Origin: a virus
Length of the DNA stretch: 31,981 nt
Reading direction: 5' to 3' (one strand)
Virus record (IMG/VR): IMGVR_UViG_3300045999_005811
Span: 1 to 31,981 of that record
This document shows, one piece after another, positions 22,865-30,893 of this stretch. Positions within the stretch are counted from its first letter, which is position 1. Every line of letters starts with the position of its first letter. The notes under the pieces were generated by a model that was given only the letters and a program-made list of their open reading frames with translations, searched no databases and had not been told where the DNA came from. The translations under genes and the position numbers were made by a program.

Positions 22865-25005
22865 AGATATTCCACCCTCCTTGATCGTTTTGGCTTTATT
22901 CCCTGCGATGGAATCGGTTGCTCTGGAATTGGTACTCCAGCTGGAGAGCCTTCGATGGATCCGACAGCAGCCCGAGATTTCCTGATCTTTCGGCCAGACT
23001 CGCCCTCGAGCCTGCAGCCTTCGACGCTGGCCGCCACACAGCAGCCGACCAGGCAATCGAACCAGTGGTTGTCTGGACGGTCTGGCTTGTGCTTCCACTC
23101 GTCGACCGTGCGACCTTTGCCCTCGGTTCGAACTGGGTACTCCGCTCTCAGGTGCTTGGCCAAGGTCGCATGCTCGTGCGCCTCGCCCTTGTGCAACACC
23201 AGGCTGCCGCTGGTGCCTGGTTCGGTCGCCAGCCTGGAATGCAAAAATGACTTCCAAAAATTGGTATCGAAAAGCACATGCCGGATCGGAATGTCTTTGG
23301 CTCGATCGATTCGCCAGTGCTGGCCAGTGGCTCTGCCGAACTTTTTGACGTGCTGCGCGTTTAGCGGCTCGCTGCTGGCAGTAATCCCTCTGCCGTGACT
23401 CGGAAAAAGAATCGACCGGTGTAGGCTGGTCCGGCAGAACTCATGGACCAGGTTCCTCGACTGGCCCCAGTTGGCATCGATCATGATCCTGCTGAATGGC
23501 ACCTCGGTGCCGGTTGCGCTTTTCCACTGCTTGGTGGCCAGGTGGTTCACCAGGTCCTTGAGCCCCTTTGTCAGCCTGACCTCGAGCGAATCGGCAGGGT
23601 AGAGTTTCGAAAGGGTCTTTCTCGCTGTCGACAGTTTGAAGTTGTTGCCTCGCTGCTGTGGCCATGCTCCGTACTCGACCACCGTCCCAGTGAAGTCCGA
23701 TCGCCAGGCAACCACCGACCAAAACAACATTTCCTTTTGCACGTCGATGAAACCGACAAGCTTGTCGGTGTGCTCCTGCAGCTGCCCTTTGGCAGTGATC
23801 CCAACCCGCTCGCAGATCTCCTTCTCGCCGAGGATCGAATCGTCTGCCTGCTTTTCCATGGGGTGGTTTTGATATTCAGCCCAAAAGCTCTCTTCGTCTC
23901 GAAAGTAAAGATTCATTGCGTTCTGGATCGCTGACAGCTCATCTGGGTTGAATCGCTCAGACCAGGACGCCTCGCAGCCCGAATCCATCGCCGCCTGATT
24001 CTCTCGGTAGAACTCTGTCGCCTCTGTCCCTTCGCCACCATTCCTCAGGCTGGCCTTTTTGATCTCGTAGTATTCCTGCCACAAATCCATGTTCGATGGC
24101 ATGCCGTACAGCAGCTGCGTGCGCTCGCCGTGCCACTCAGGCGACTGCTGCCGATCCAGGGCAGTATCTGCGAGGTCGCCTTTCCTGATGACCGTGCAGG
24201 GCATGACTCCAGCGATCTTCACTCCTGGGCCAGAGAGCCCGAGCACATCGCCGTTGATTGTCGCGATCCGGTTGTCGGTCTGCAGGCTGGAGTGGGCAGA
24301 CTCGCGCGTCTGGGGGTCGTCTGGGATGACGTAGTCTGGCCGCAGCACTTCGCCGTTGGGGGTGGTGTACTGCTGGCCTCGAACGTCGCCGGTGATCCCG
24401 CAAACCGAGACCACCGATCCGCTGGCCTTGGATCCTGGGATCGTCGGCAGGATCAGAAGATTGGACAGCCACTGGATCCCGGTCGGCTCGCCTTGGTATG
24501 TCTGGCCTCCTGCTCGAGCGGCTCGCCCTTCAAGCTGCCGGATCGGAAAGCAGACTTCTGGGAAGTCCTCCAGCAGGAGGCTGTTGAATCGCAGCTCGGA
24601 CTTGATCGAGGAAAGCAGCTTCTCCGCCTTGCCTTCCGTGGCACCGATCAGGCAGGCCCATCGCCGATACCCGTAGAGGAGCGACCACAGGGCAGCTGTC
24701 ACCGCCAGTGTGGTCTTGCCGCTGCCTCGAGGCATGGCCAGAGCGAACAAGCCACCGTGCCTGACGGTGACCTCGATCCGATCTATCACTCGCAAATGAT
24801 CCTTGGACCATCCCAGGGAAAAGGCTGCTGGCCGATAGGTCTCACAGAAGAGCCGGAATGATTCAGCACACTTCTTGCGCCGCTTAGGATTCTCGATTTC
24901 TGGCAGCTGGCCAATGTCCGTTCCGGCTGCACGGAGCGATCGCATCCGCTCCGCCATCTTTTGCCTGTGCTGCTCGTAGCTCTTTTTGTCCAGCTTGGCT
25001 GGCAT
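22861..25005 (-). CDS. Terminase large subunit
   Basis: A 714-residue packaging motor. The ATPase has P-R-G-S-G-K-T-T at residues 92-99 and a Walker B-like D-Y-V-I-P-D-D near 224-230. The nuclease half has V-G-F-I-D-V-Q, I-M-I-D-A-N and a final D-N-H-W-F-D that could hold metal ligands. Length and layout suggest the GpA-like group. The start at 25005 overlaps the upstream stop (TGATG), so the frame to 25269 is a shadow. No separate small subunit was recognised; the zinc-ribbon or gpW-like neighbours may assist. Confidence 0.85.
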   Translation of the reverse strand: MPAKLDKKSYEQHRQKMAERMRSLRAAGTDIGQLPEIENPKRRKKCAESFRLFCETYRPAAFSLGWSKDHLRVIDRIEVTVRHGGLFALAMPRGSGKTTLAVTAALWSLLYGYRRWACLIGATEGKAEKLLSSIKSELRFNSLLLEDFPEVCFPIRQLEGRAARAGGQTYQGEPTGIQWLSNLLILPTIPGSKASGSVVSVCGITGDVRGQQYTTPNGEVLRPDYVIPDDPQTRESAHSSLQTDNRIATINGDVLGLSGPGVKIAGVMPCTVIRKGDLADTALDRQQSPEWHGERTQLLYGMPSNMDLWQEYYEIKKASLRNGGEGTEATEFYRENQAAMDSGCEASWSERFNPDELSAIQNAMNLYFRDEESFWAEYQNHPMEKQADDSILGEKEICERVGITAKGQLQEHTDKLVGFIDVQKEMLFWSVVAWRSDFTGTVVEYGAWPQQRGNNFKLSTARKTLSKLYPADSLEVRLTKGLKDLVNHLATKQWKSATGTEVPFSRIMIDANWGQSRNLVHEFCRTSLHRSILFPSHGRGITASSEPLNAQHVKKFGRATGQHWRIDRAKDIPIRHVLFDTNFWKSFLHSRLATEPGTSGSLVLHKGEAHEHATLAKHLRAEYPVRTEGKGRTVDEWKHKPDRPDNHWFDCLVGCCVAASVEGCRLEGESGRKIRKSRAAVGSIEGSPAGVPIPEQPIPSQGIKPKRSRRVEYL

Positions 25006-26867
25006 CAGGGGGCCCCGAGGAGGCTGTTGAGCTCGAGGGTACCGGTGGCATCCTCGGGGATCGTGACGTACACCACCTGGCCAGTGCCGCGCTGGCAGGC
25101 GTACCGAACGCCAGGCGTCAGGTCGGTGAACTGGGCCACTCCAGCCCCGTTGCTGGTGGTCGTCCGGATTCCAGTATCGATGGCCAGGCCGGTCGATCCA
25201 TGGGGCACCGCGGTGGCCTGCATCGACATTGTGACGCCAGACTCTGGCAGACCGTTCACCCCGAGGCACAACCAGTACCCAGTGACCCCACCTGGTCCGC
25301 TGGGTGTGATCGAGATCGCCGTCATCGTGTAGGTCTGGGTCTGGTTCGCACTGACCACCAGCACCGCGCCGCCAAAGGTTGCATTCGGGGATCCGATACC
25401 AACCACCCAGCTGCCATCGTCCACGTTGAACGTGATCTGCCCAGAGACGTTGGTCGAGCCGACGTAGGTTTCAGCCGCCTTGGTCAGCCGAACCCTGGCA
25501 CCCTCCACCGGTGCTCCAGCCAGGAGGACCGTGATCGTCACCGTTCGTGCGCCAGCTCCGGTTCCACCACCGCCGCCGCCCGTTGGGGCTAGGCTCAGTG
25601 CGCTGGCCGTCCACTTGGCATTCGGTGTGCCGCTGCCGGTGATCATCGTGACTAGGTCGACCAGGACCGACAGGGCCGCCACAGCATTGGCCACCTCAGT
25701 GGCTGCTGAGGAATCTAGGGCCACATTCGTGATGACGCCTTGCTGCATCTGGTGCACGTCCGCAGCGATGTGGCCGCTGCCCGCTCCGGTCACCTTCACC
25801 GTCCTGTTGTTGCTGTCGCTGATCAGGATCCGATCGCCAAATGAGCCGCTGGCGTACCCCGCGCTCGGCAGAGCATTGAGGACAGCATCCCGATTCTGGT
25901 TGGCCGTTGGGATGTCTCCAACCGCAGCTGGCAGGGCTGGCAGATTGTCGGTCTTTGCTTTGATCGCCTGGAGGACCGTGAGGCTGTCGTAGTCCACCAC
26001 CGCCCCAATCCACTCACTGTATCTGGCTTCGCCACTGACGGTGCCAGAGATTGTCACCCGCAAGCTCTCCGCTGCGTGTGTGCTGTCCACAGTGTAGGTA
26101 AAAGTGTACCGGCCAGTCGCTGGATTGGAGACCGCCGACAGGTTGGCCGATCGGCTTGTGCCAGCTGCATTGGCTGCCGCGATGGTTGGGCTGGCATCGA
26201 GGTTGACTAGCTTGTCTTCGTCGTCTCTGACGATGACAGTAAAAGCATAAACCAGGCTGCCAGACTCCGGGATCTCCATGAGAGGAGATGCATAGACGTT
26301 GACCTTGGCCGAAAGATTGTTGAGCCCCTGGACGGCCGACAGGATCGAGGCAGCCGTTGCTTCCTTGGCCAGGATGGTGGACGCCTCGATCTGGGCCAGG
26401 GTCGGCTTTATGTCTACGCTTGCCTGAGTGGCTCGAGTTTGGACCGTGGACTCTTTGGCCAAGATTGTCGATGCTTCGATTTGGGCCAATGTCGGAATCG
26501 CACCGGCCAGGCCAGTGATCGCACCAGTTGCCGTTGGCAGTCCTCCAGTGCTGTTGGTTGCATTGGCCACCAGTGCATCATAGACACTCGGCAGCAGGAC
26601 CATCAAAGCCCGAACGCCCATGCTGTGGGCAGTGTTGCCTGAGTAGATCGTGAGCCTGCCAACGGTGTCCGTGTTGCCCGTAGTCAATGCGATTCGGTAG
26701 TAGCCGTTCCCATCATGCGTGACGGTTGCACCAGACAGCGTTGCCGTAGACCCTTCTTTCCCAATCCTGAAATCACCCACAACTGCAGTTGTCACCGCTG
26801 CGCCAGTGGAATCAAGTACCGGTCCAACCAAAACAGTAGCGGCTGTGGATTGTCTTAGTAGGTGCAT
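25005..26867 (-). CDS. Adhesin or tail-fibre-like protein with beta-sandwich domains
   Basis: A 620-residue protein rich in Ala, Thr, Ser, Val and Gly. The N-terminal 110 residues (V-L-V-G-P-V-L-D-S-T-G-A-A-V to P-S-V-Y-D-A-L-V) form a beta domain I associate with phage surface proteins. A helical repeat P-T-L-A-Q-I-E-A-S-T-I-L-A-K-E occurs twice, near residues 124-139 and 155-169. A Gly-rich hinge near 440 leads to a carboxypeptidase regulatory-like sandwich (V-E-G-A-R-V-R-L-T-K), then another beta domain. The likely role is receptor binding. Its place just before the terminase is unusual. The start overlaps the upstream stop (TGATG). Confidence 0.65.
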   Translation of the reverse strand: MHLLRQSTAATVLVGPVLDSTGAAVTTAVVGDFRIGKEGSTATLSGATVTHDGNGYYRIALTTGNTDTVGRLTIYSGNTAHSMGVRALMVLLPSVYDALVANATNSTGGLPTATGAITGLAGAIPTLAQIEASTILAKESTVQTRATQASVDIKPTLAQIEASTILAKEATAASILSAVQGLNNLSAKVNVYASPLMEIPESGSLVYAFTVIVRDDEDKLVNLDASPTIAAANAAGTSRSANLSAVSNPATGRYTFTYTVDSTHAAESLRVTISGTVSGEARYSEWIGAVVDYDSLTVLQAIKAKTDNLPALPAAVGDIPTANQNRDAVLNALPSAGYASGSFGDRILISDSNNRTVKVTGAGSGHIAADVHQMQQGVITNVALDSSAATEVANAVAALSVLVDLVTMITGSGTPNAKWTASALSLAPTGGGGGGTGAGARTVTITVLLAGAPVEGARVRLTKAAETYVGSTNVSGQITFNVDDGSWVVGIGSPNATFGGAVLVVSANQTQTYTMTAISITPSGPGGVTGYWLCLGVNGLPESGVTMSMQATAVPHGSTGLAIDTGIRTTTSNGAGVAQFTDLTPGVRYACQRGTGQVVYVTIPEDATGTLELNSLLGAP

Positions 26868-27643
26868 CAGTTGTAATCTCCACAAAGAATCCTGCGCCGC
26901 CTGCTGCCGGTCGCCGCTGTTTGCGCGAAACTATACCGCCGCCTGCGTCTTTGGTATAAGCCGCCAGGCCCGATCTGATATAGCTCGGCGGCTTCGGTTG
27001 CGGTTATGATCCCGCGAAAAACAATCTGCTCGAACCACTGGCAGGTGCTTCCAGTTCCAGAAGCAAAAAACGTACCTCGTTTTGCCCAGGACCAATTTTG
27101 GGTGGGCGCTGTGTTTGATGTATAGGTTGTGGTCTGAGCGTTCGCACCGTTTACAAAAATCCCATGCGCCTTAGTTGTCTGCGAATCAGAAAACGTCTGA
27201 ACAAAGCAGATTGCATCCGCTATGGCGCTTGCGCTTGACCCGAAATCATGCGCCAACTGAGCAGTAGCAGAGCCCGCAATCCTTGACGCAATCTGACCCA
27301 AATTTCCACCGACGCCGTAAAGCAACTCAACACCAGATGCTCCGGTCGCATTGCTGGTGCTGTATGGAAAATGAATCACTGCTGTCAAAAGCCGAAACCA
27401 CGAGACAATAGAAAAATCTGTTCCAGAAAAATCATTGCTTCCAAAATCAACCCAATCATCAACACCGTCAAAAGTTAAACTTCTGCCAGACCTGCCCCGA
27501 AACGAATGCCCAACCCAGTCTGTTGCTGGGTCCATGCCGGTTAAAGTTCCGTCCCTGTGGTATGCAGATTGGTCAATGACCCTCAGCCCTGTTGGCCCCA
27601 TCCAAGGAGCCCAAGCACGAAGTATGTTGTCGCCAATCGCCAC
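26867..27643 (-). CDS. LamG/concanavalin-like lectin-fold virion protein
   Basis: A 258-residue protein with W-A-P-W-M-G-P-T-G near the start, G-R-S-L-T-F-D-G-V-D-D-W-V-D-F, typical of LamG-type lectin folds, and a C-terminal Y-Q-R-R-R-R-R-Y tail. It probably binds sugars on the host or decorates the virion. Translation starts with GTG overlapping the previous TAG (TAGTG). Bases here are visibly more A/T-rich than the flanking genes, hinting at separate origin. Confidence 0.68.
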   Translation of the reverse strand: MAIGDNILRAWAPWMGPTGLRVIDQSAYHRDGTLTGMDPATDWVGHSFRGRSGRSLTFDGVDDWVDFGSNDFSGTDFSIVSWFRLLTAVIHFPYSTSNATGASGVELLYGVGGNLGQIASRIAGSATAQLAHDFGSSASAIADAICFVQTFSDSQTTKAHGIFVNGANAQTTTYTSNTAPTQNWSWAKRGTFFASGTGSTCQWFEQIVFRGIITATEAAELYQIGPGGLYQRRRRRYSFAQTAATGSRRRRILCGDYN

Positions 27644-28143
27644 TATTGCACCTGCGGGTAGACACCCTGGATTCTGAACTCATGGTTTCCAGAAGTTGCA
27701 TTTAATGCGACGCCAGTATTGTGCGTAATAAACAGAACGCATTGGGATGGAAGGCATCCACCAAAAACCTGGCGCAGGCTAACCCCGGAAAAATGATATG
27801 TTCGATCTGAAGAATTGTTTGTTGACATGATTGCTACAGGTCGGCAAATAACATTTTTAATATCTGCGGAAGTGATTGTTTCTGAGGATGAAGTTCCATC
27901 AAAAACATCAGGCCAAGCATTGCCATCCCACGCCACAGCCCACACCTCGATCTGTCTTCCGGCAGTCGGAGTCGATCCAGTAGTTATTTTGCCAGACAGC
28001 ATATAATCATCGTAACCGTTTGTTCGGTTATCAATGACACTGGTCTCTACCCCAGCGAGTAAGTTGGCATCACTTGCCAGAGATGCAACAGCTGCCGTAA
28101 GTGTCGCTGAGTTTGCGTATTTGAGCAGGATGTCATTGGGCAT
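27643..28143 (-). CDS. Virion-associated beta-rich protein of phage origin
   Basis: A 166-residue protein with the pattern I-D-N-R-T-N-G-Y-D-D-Y-M-L-S-G-K-I-T-T-G, I-E-V-W-A-V-A-W-D-G, and G-V-A-L-N-A-T-S-G-N-H-E. I associate this pattern with a widespread phage virion family of unknown role, and a jelly-roll fold is plausible. Like the LamG gene after it, it is A/T-richer than its neighbours. AGGAAG before the ATG supports the start. Confidence 0.6.
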   Translation of the reverse strand: MPNDILLKYANSATLTAAVASLASDANLLAGVETSVIDNRTNGYDDYMLSGKITTGSTPTAGRQIEVWAVAWDGNAWPDVFDGTSSSETITSADIKNVICRPVAIMSTNNSSDRTYHFSGVSLRQVFGGCLPSQCVLFITHNTGVALNATSGNHEFRIQGVYPQVQ

Positions 28144-28146
28144 GGT

Positions 28147-28572
28147 TTACTTCCTGGCGTTTTGAATCAAGCCAATACCAACCTCGCCAATACCTTCATG
28201 ATCGACCCATCGCACCGTTTGGGTCGCCATGGCATCGAGCTCACCGGCCACCTGTTCGGTTGCGAATCCGCAGGCCACCAGCCCCTGGAGCATCTGCCTG
28301 GTTTCCGGCATGTCCATGTCCACCGTGTCCAGCTTGCTGGAGGTGATGTAGGACAAAATGTTGATCGCCATTTCCTGGCATGCATTGGCTGGATCTTTGC
28401 TCGCTAGCTCAAGCTTTGCTCTGTACTGACGCTGGCTGGCGTGGGCGATCACTCGCCAGAGCTCCACCGGTCGCCTGACTTCCACCACCTTGTTCATGAT
28501 GGCATCGGCTGCCTGCTGGTCGCTGAGCCCCTGATACTCTGGCTTGGCCAGCTCTTCTCTAAGCTTTTGCAT
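28147..28572 (-). CDS. Unknown helical late protein
   Basis: A 141-residue, mostly helical protein: M-Q-K-L-R-E-E-L-A, Y-Q-G-L-S-D-Q-Q-A-A-D-A-I, then V-R-R-P-V-E-L-W-R. This pattern occurs in short proteins of many phages without known function. The ATG at 28572 is chosen; a GTG at 28581 is also possible. It overlaps the upstream gene by 14 bases. Confidence 0.6.
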   Translation of the reverse strand: MQKLREELAKPEYQGLSDQQAADAIMNKVVEVRRPVELWRVIAHASQRQYRAKLELASKDPANACQEMAINILSYITSSKLDTVDMDMPETRQMLQGLVACGFATEQVAGELDAMATQTVRWVDHEGIGEVGIGLIQNARK

Positions 28573-28792
28573 CGGGCTCACCGCTCTTTCTTTGCGCCAC
28601 TTCCTTGATCGAAATCCAAAGCCGTTCGCGATCCTCTCGGCATTCTTTGAGATCTGCCTTGATCGCCTCGGTGTTTGATTGCACCTGTTTGTAGAGGTGG
28701 ATCACAACGCCAGATAGGACGCTCAATCCACCCAGCAAGATGCCAACAAGGCTGGTGTCGACGGCAGCAATCAGGGTTGGCATCGTGATCAT
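28559..28792 (-). CDS. Single-TM protein with coiled coil, holin- or spanin-like
   Basis: A 77-residue protein with a hydrophobic segment at about residues 13-33 and a charged helix (I-K-A-D-L-K-E-C-R-E-D-R-E-R) after it. Its place directly after the peptidase gene suggests a role in lysis such as holin, antiholin or spanin. The start overlaps the upstream stop (ATGA). Confidence 0.6.
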   Translation of the reverse strand: MITMPTLIAAVDTSLVGILLGGLSVLSGVVIHLYKQVQSNTEAIKADLKECREDRERLWISIKEVAQRKSGEPDAKA

Positions 28793-29613
28793 GTAATCGC
28801 TCCAGGTGTGTCACCATCAGCAAAGTTGGTGGATCGGATCAGGTAAAAGGCGTGATATTCAATGGTCGTTTGCAAATGGCTTGCCCATGTGATCCAGTTG
28901 TGGCCGCGATCCCCAAACCCCAGGCCCCATGTGTTGGCCGATTCGAATTCATAGCCGCCGGACGGAGAGATCCGAATATCGTGGACCAGCACAGCATGAT
29001 TGCCCGGTCCCCTGGCTGGAGGGCTCACGCCTCGACCATCGAGTCGCCCATAGGACTGGGTGGCATGCACAGCAACCACGCCACAGAATCCAGCAGCCAA
29101 GCCGCTGGCTAGTTCGTCTTCGGTCTCGACGCGGTAGCATTCGTGGGCGCGGTTGCGCACCATCGAATTCACCGCCTCCCTGGAAAGCTGTCGCTGAGTC
29201 AGGAACTTGGCGAGCGGGACATATTGCTCCTCAGGCACTCCATTGTTTTTGAGGGCGTGCATGCCATCATCCAGCATGGAGCCCTGGTCCCTGCCTCCGT
29301 TAATCAGCGCGTAAAGACCTTCGCCAGATAGTCGGCGTCTCTTGATCCCGCGAGCCACCTGAGTCCGCTCGAGAGCGTGAGCAGCTGCTTGGCCGTTGCA
29401 GCTGCCGACGTTGCCTTGATTGCGGATCCATTCTTCCGGCCTGAACAGCCTAGAGCCTGCCACGCGCTTCGGATCGGTGACTATCTTGGCGATCTGGTCC
29501 CGGGTGAACATCGGCCCGTTGTCGCCGTACGTTGGAAATGTCTGCGGCTTGAATGACGGAAGCAGCAGGCCAGTCCCGAACTCCTGGCCGTCGACAATGA
29601 TGATCTCGCTCAT
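28789..29613 (-). CDS. Papain-fold (C1-type) cysteine peptidase, possible endolysin
   Basis: A 274-residue protein with all the papain-type landmarks: oxyanion Q66 and nucleophile C72 in W-I-R-N-Q-G-N-V-G-S-C-N-G-Q, H206 in G-N-H-A-V-L-V-H-D, and N227 in S-A-N-T-W-G, followed by a W-x-T-W strand. C1-fold enzymes cut peptide bonds; here, amid membrane and signal-anchor lysis genes, wall-peptide or host-envelope cleavage is likely. No muramidase or amidase gene was recognised, so this may be the main lysin. There is no clear signal peptide, so a holin would be needed. The start overlaps the upstream stop (ATGA). Confidence 0.78.
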   Translation of the reverse strand: MSEIIIVDGQEFGTGLLLPSFKPQTFPTYGDNGPMFTRDQIAKIVTDPKRVAGSRLFRPEEWIRNQGNVGSCNGQAAAHALERTQVARGIKRRRLSGEGLYALINGGRDQGSMLDDGMHALKNNGVPEEQYVPLAKFLTQRQLSREAVNSMVRNRAHECYRVETEDELASGLAAGFCGVVAVHATQSYGRLDGRGVSPPARGPGNHAVLVHDIRISPSGGYEFESANTWGLGFGDRGHNWITWASHLQTTIEYHAFYLIRSTNFADGDTPGAIT

Positions 29614-30005
29614 AGGCCAGCGTACCTCTTTGTGAGTCGGTCAATCTCCTCGGTGGACTCAGGCAGCGGGCCCTGGTAAAGCACCTTGCTGCGGTCGCCT
29701 GGGGTCTGGATCAGGAGCCCTGGAAGCTTGCCGCCGAGGGCCTTCACCTGGCTGGCTGCTTCTTCCTGGTCCTTGTCGTAGATGATCCAGTTGAGGCCCT
29801 TATCACGCAGCGATTGCCAGTAGGCCGCATTGGTAACGATCTTGGTGATCTCGGGCGTACGCTGGCTGGTCTCCTCGACCACAACCACCCAGGCTCCCTG
29901 GATCGGATCGACTGGCCTGATTGGTTCCACGCGTCCCATGTCACTGCTGGAGAACAGCAGAAATAGGACGACGATCAAAGGAGCCCACTTGTCGAATGCT
30001 TTCAT
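29610..30005 (-). CDS. Signal-anchored lysis-cassette protein of unknown function
   Basis: A 131-residue protein with an N-terminal hydrophobic segment (about residues 8-20, a signal peptide or anchor), then an alpha/beta domain with E-E-T-S-Q-R-T-P-E, W-I-I-Y-D-K-D-Q, and K-L-P-G-L-L-I-Q, which may be thioredoxin-like in shape but lacks a CxxC pair. It is probably outside the cytoplasm. The ATG at 30005 forms a TGATG overlap with the upstream stop. Confidence 0.6.
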   Translation of the reverse strand: MKAFDKWAPLIVVLFLLFSSSDMGRVEPIRPVDPIQGAWVVVVEETSQRTPEITKIVTNAAYWQSLRDKGLNWIIYDKDQEEAASQVKALGGKLPGLLIQTPGDRSKVLYQGPLPESTEEIDRLTKRYAGL

Positions 30006-30301
30006 CACTTACCCCAGATCGCGGCGACGATCTCCGCCAGCTTTGGCTTTGCCGATTCGTTCTTTTGCTGGTCCAGGTAGCTGGCCAGGGTGTCTGCGGC
30101 CTGCATGGCCTGCAGCCGGCTGATCGAACCAACCGGCATCGGTGGAGGCTCTGGCGGCTCCGGGGGCACTGGTGGCAGTGGGCTGGGGTCTGGCTGGGGC
30201 TGTGGCTGATTGCCACCGCCAAGAATATTTCTCCACGCCCAATAGGCGCCGATCAATAATGCCCCCGCTCTCCAGGGATTGTTGATGACATCATCCCACA
30301 T
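30005..30301 (-). CDS. Membrane protein with proline-rich linker
   Basis: A 98-residue protein: a hydrophobic N-terminal segment (about residues 10-27, W-R-A-G-A-L-L-I-G-A-Y-W-A-W), a Pro/Gln-rich linker (about 31-56), and a C-terminal helix (about 60-98). The layout of anchor, spacer and helix suggests an envelope-spanning lysis or adhesion role. It overlaps the upstream gene by 11 bases. Confidence 0.6.
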   Translation of the reverse strand: MWDDVINNPWRAGALLIGAYWAWRNILGGGNQPQPQPDPSPLPPVPPEPPEPPPMPVGSISRLQAMQAADTLASYLDQQKNESAKPKLAEIVAAIWGK

Positions 30302-30578
30302 CGTTTTCCTCCTCCTGCCATGGCTCGCCGAGCTGCGGCTCGTCGGCTGGGTCGTCTTCCTTACGCTCTCGCCACCAGAGCCAAAGTTTGATCACCAGCT
30401 GAACCAGCATCAGGATGGTTGCAGGGTCAAGGCCGACAAGCTGCGGGTCGCTCTGGGCGAGAGTTTCGAATTCAACTTTGCAGCGCTCGACGTCGCGATA
30501 CTGTCGCCACAGCTGGGCAGCGAGCTGCCTCGCGCGTCGCTTGGCTCTGAGCCTTTCGAGTGGTCCATCCATGGTCAT
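30291..30578 (-). CDS. Small helical protein with amphipathic or membrane segment
   Basis: A 95-residue protein with a basic N-terminal helix (L-E-R-L-R-A-K-R-R-A-R-Q), a hydrophobic stretch near residues 57-72 (I-L-M-L-V-Q-L-V-I-K-L-W-L-W-W), and an acidic end. The start at 30578 is set by an ATGA overlap; the longer frame to 30716 is a shadow. Role in lysis is inferred from neighbours only. Confidence 0.55.
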   Translation of the reverse strand: MTMDGPLERLRAKRRARQLAAQLWRQYRDVERCKVEFETLAQSDPQLVGLDPATILMLVQLVIKLWLWWRERKEDDPADEPQLGEPWQEEENDVG

Positions 30579-30760
30579 CGCTCCGATGACCGGAGGGATT
30601 CGCCAACGATCCACGAGCCGACAAGCAGCACCACCTGGGTGATCTGCTCCTCGGTCAACGGGATGGCCATGGTCTCCTTCAGGATTACGACGGCCACGCC
30701 AGCGGCCGCGATCCAAAGCCGCCGAGATCGGAAAAGAGAATCCAGCTTGCCTCTCATCAT
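30575..30760 (-). CDS. Holin-like small membrane protein, first gene of the late operon
   Basis: A 61-residue protein: basic N-terminus (M-M-R-G-K-L-D-S-L-F-R-S-R-R), hydrophobic segment at about 15-27, then E-E-Q-I-T-Q and a second hydrophobic stretch V-V-L-L-V-G-S-W-I-V-G near 42-52, ending S-S-E-R. Two short membrane stretches and charged ends fit class II holins. GAGG six bases before the ATG at 30760 supports the start; the longer frame to 31228 passes through the tRNA-like region and is a shadow. It heads the late transcript. Confidence 0.6.
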   Translation of the reverse strand: MMRGKLDSLFRSRRLWIAAAGVAVVILKETMAIPLTEEQITQVVLLVGSWIVGESLRSSER

Positions 30761-30857
30761 GCTCGCCTCAGATTGGTGGTGGTTGGCAATGGTCCTTGAG
30801 AACGCCCCCAGTATACGGCCGCGGACAGGACAATCCAGAAATCGATCGGAATAAATC

Positions 30858-30875
30858 TTGTTTACACGTTTACAG
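30858..30875 (+). promoter_or_regulatory. Tandem GTTTACAC/GTTTACAG motif, copy 2
   Basis: The block matches 1561-1578 with one base change (C for T at the eighth unit base), in the same + orientation. It lies 18 bases before the tRNA-like element and about 100 bases upstream of the late operon start. It may be a shared operator or promoter element coordinating early and right-end transcription. Confidence 0.5.
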
Positions 30876-30893
30876 GCCGATACCATGGAGACT

